Shown here: one piece after another, positions 62,326-64,000 of the stretch | How the letters are laid out: each line of letters begins with the position of its first letter | Position numbering within the stretch: position 1 is the stretch's first letter | Assembly (NCBI GenBank): GCA_964036155.1 | Contig: OZ038423.1 | Location: 58,853,249-58,917,248, forward strand | Reading direction: 5' to 3' | Length of the DNA: 64,000 nt | Origin: Diploscapter coronatus | Taxonomy: Eukaryota > Nematoda > Chromadorea > Rhabditida > Rhabditidae | Notes under the pieces: model-generated | What the model was told of the DNA's origin: nothing | Seen by the model: only the letters and a program-made list of their open reading frames with translations | Database searches by the model: none | Program-made: the position numbers and the translations under genes

Positions 62326-63328
62326 TGGATGAAGAAGTCCGAGAAAGAAGTTGATAGAAAAGTAGATGAAAATGAATCGAAGAGGGAAAGGATTCGATAT
62401 TCGATTTACAGAAGAAGCAGAACGAGAAAGGCTATCTAAACAAGGATAAAGCAGAAGAGAAACGAAAAGGCAGAAAGGCAGATGGCGGAATGAATGCGTG
62501 AAGAGGGAGAGGGGAAGATGGAGAGAGACAGGCAAGGAGAAATGAATGAGAGAGGCAAAACAGGTCGAAGGAGATGAGAAGAAACAGGGAGAGGACGGGT
62601 TGGTATGCATCTGACTGCTGACTGCATGAATACAAGACTGTCCCTTGTCTGAGGATTTCTCGTCTTCACTTCATTTCTCCTCTCCACACTCTCCTCATTT
62701 GACCTCATCTCCACAGCACATAATCTGAGTTGGAATGAAATGTCTCGCCTTCTTCCCCTATTGCAGATAGGCAGCCGAGTTGGAACTTTTTCACTGCAAC
62801 TGCGATACGGTTGTAGTGGGGCTGTCCGCGACTGCGGTAACCAAATTAAAAAAAAAAGCCCCAAGTCTGGCAGGCAGACAGAAGTCGTCATATCAAAGTC
62901 ATCGAAATGATGCAACTTTGTCCTTCGTGAAATTAAAGAAGCAGAGAAACACTGCACGAAGTGGCGAGAAAAATGAGATTATCGCGAAATGAACCGGAGT
63001 AAATTTATTCGAAGCTTGAAACCCGTACTTGGACAGATGAAGATAAGAAAGATACAGTATAATAAATGGATTAGATGAAGAAGCAACATTGGAATAATAG
63101 GTAATTCATTAACAAATCAGGTCAATTTGATAATTCCTACGACCCGCAATATACTAACTTGTAAAAGCTCAATAAGCACAGGAATAGAGTGGATTTATCT
63201 GCCTTTGCAGACGAATTGATTGGTTGATGATAGTTCGAGACATTCACGCTGTTCATCAACATATCGACATGAACAAACATGAACATTGTAACATTGTATT
63301 CTGTGAGTCAAGAAGCCGATCTACAGAT
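62326..63328. other. Intergenic / 5' region of the PAQR gene
   Basis: This is the spacer between the tail of the TFIIH gene and the head of the PAQR gene, both on -. Purine-rich sequence around 62400-62600 yields long minus-strand frames with poor, Ser/Phe/Leu-biased composition, which I do not accept as coding. No repeat was found. Confidence 0.45.
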
Positions 63329-63980
63329 CTATTTCCCTCCTCCTGCATTGGCCTCCTTGCAGCTTTTCCACCACTGCTTGATGAGATCGTGGCCCTCGTC
63401 CTTCACGATCACGAGCATCATTTTGTTGTCCGCCCACAGCAGAATTTCCTCCTTTTGCGCAAAGTCGCGCAGATCTGAAAGTTCAATTTTAGTCAGATTT
63501 AGACAGTTTCAGTCAGGATTATGAAGGCAAATAAATGGGAGGAGGTGCGGCGAAATGCAAGGAATAATGAACTTTGTCCTGCTTTGGAGGTTCGTAAAGA
63601 AAACATAAAATTCGTGTGCACACTTGGTTGAATAGCTGTTTAGGTCTGATTGATAGGGTAAGGTTAGAGGAGGTCATATTGACAATAAAATTATCTACTT
63701 AAATATTGCTCATCAATCATCAATTATCCTCTTCCTTTGATTTACTCCCTGTAAGCGATACAAGATTTTACATGTTTGCATAGTTTAGCAATACATTTGC
63801 GTGAGTGGATGGAATTTACAAGAACCATTATTCACTCCAGTTCCAATTTGGGGATTTGGAGATCGATTTGATTGACAGACCTGTGTACTGCTTCTCGCTC
63901 TCGAACGTGGAATAGAATGTGGCATTGTCGAAGACGAGCCTCTTTCTCTCATCCTCCCACAGACGAATTTGGTCGGCCAC
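63329..63980 (-). CDS. GTF2H4: TFIIH core subunit p52 (Tfb2), C-terminal exons
   Basis: Exon 63881-63980 (VADQIRLWEDERKRLVFDNA to QYT) joins in phase to 63329-63474 (DLRDFAQKEEILLWADNK, then KDEGHDLIKQWWKSCKEA and GGGK-stop). This is the conserved C-terminal domain of p52, which contacts p8/TTDA and regulates the XPB helicase in transcription initiation and nucleotide-excision repair. The signature DQIRLWExER and the IKxWWK-type end are clear. The rest of the gene continues beyond the right edge; the acceptor for the upstream exon (ctatttcag) is at 63981-63989. Confidence 0.85.
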
Positions 63981-64000
63981 CTGAAATAGGAACAAAATTC

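Overview
The window is eukaryotic and animal, most likely nematode. Genes are built of many small exons separated by mostly 40-60 bp GT-AG introns that usually end in ttgcag, ttttag or tttcag. Several start codons lie just after a splice-acceptor-like sequence with no upstream donor exon in sight, as expected for spliced-leader trans-splicing. The gene set (astacin plus EGF plus CUB plus C-type lectin, F-box/Kelch arrays, a serpentine receptor) also fits a nematode. The species cannot be named from the sequence. No bacterial, viral, tRNA, rRNA or CRISPR feature was seen.

Region 1 (1-27.5 kb) is a GC-richer block of conserved housekeeping and chromatin genes. It holds the 3' half of a zf-C3Hc3H (KANSL2/INO80D-like) protein on +, an unrecognised beta-propeller/coiled-coil protein on -, a JmjC lysine demethylase of the KDM2/KDM7 group, a compact two-cistron unit (a small prefoldin-like ASDURF-type ORF followed 3 nt later by the ALG1 mannosyltransferase), and a large modular C2H2 zinc-finger gene that carries a nested antisense gene in one intron.

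Region 2 (27.5-57 kb) is AT-rich, repeat-laden and plastic. A unit made of a small membrane-anchored Lys-rich protein (+, called SDD here) and a convergent F-box/Kelch gene (-, called FBK here) is present three times. The third copy is separated by an insert carrying a catalytically dead astacin-EGF-CUB-lectin gene. The third F-box gene has lost its F-box exon, and the adjacent Hsp70-like gene runs into its remains, so it encodes only the ATPase domain. A seven-helix receptor closes the block. Several families of short inverted-repeat elements (one with TTAA target sites, one with a 12-bp target duplication) have been inserted here.

Region 3 (57-64 kb) returns to conserved genes: an armadillo-like protein (+), a PAQR/adiponectin-receptor-type membrane protein (-), and the C-terminal exons of TFIIH subunit p52/GTF2H4 (-, running off the right edge). 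All gene models were spliced by eye from reading-frame continuity and GT-AG sites. Exon boundaries are listed only where phase agreed, and unresolved junctions are stated.
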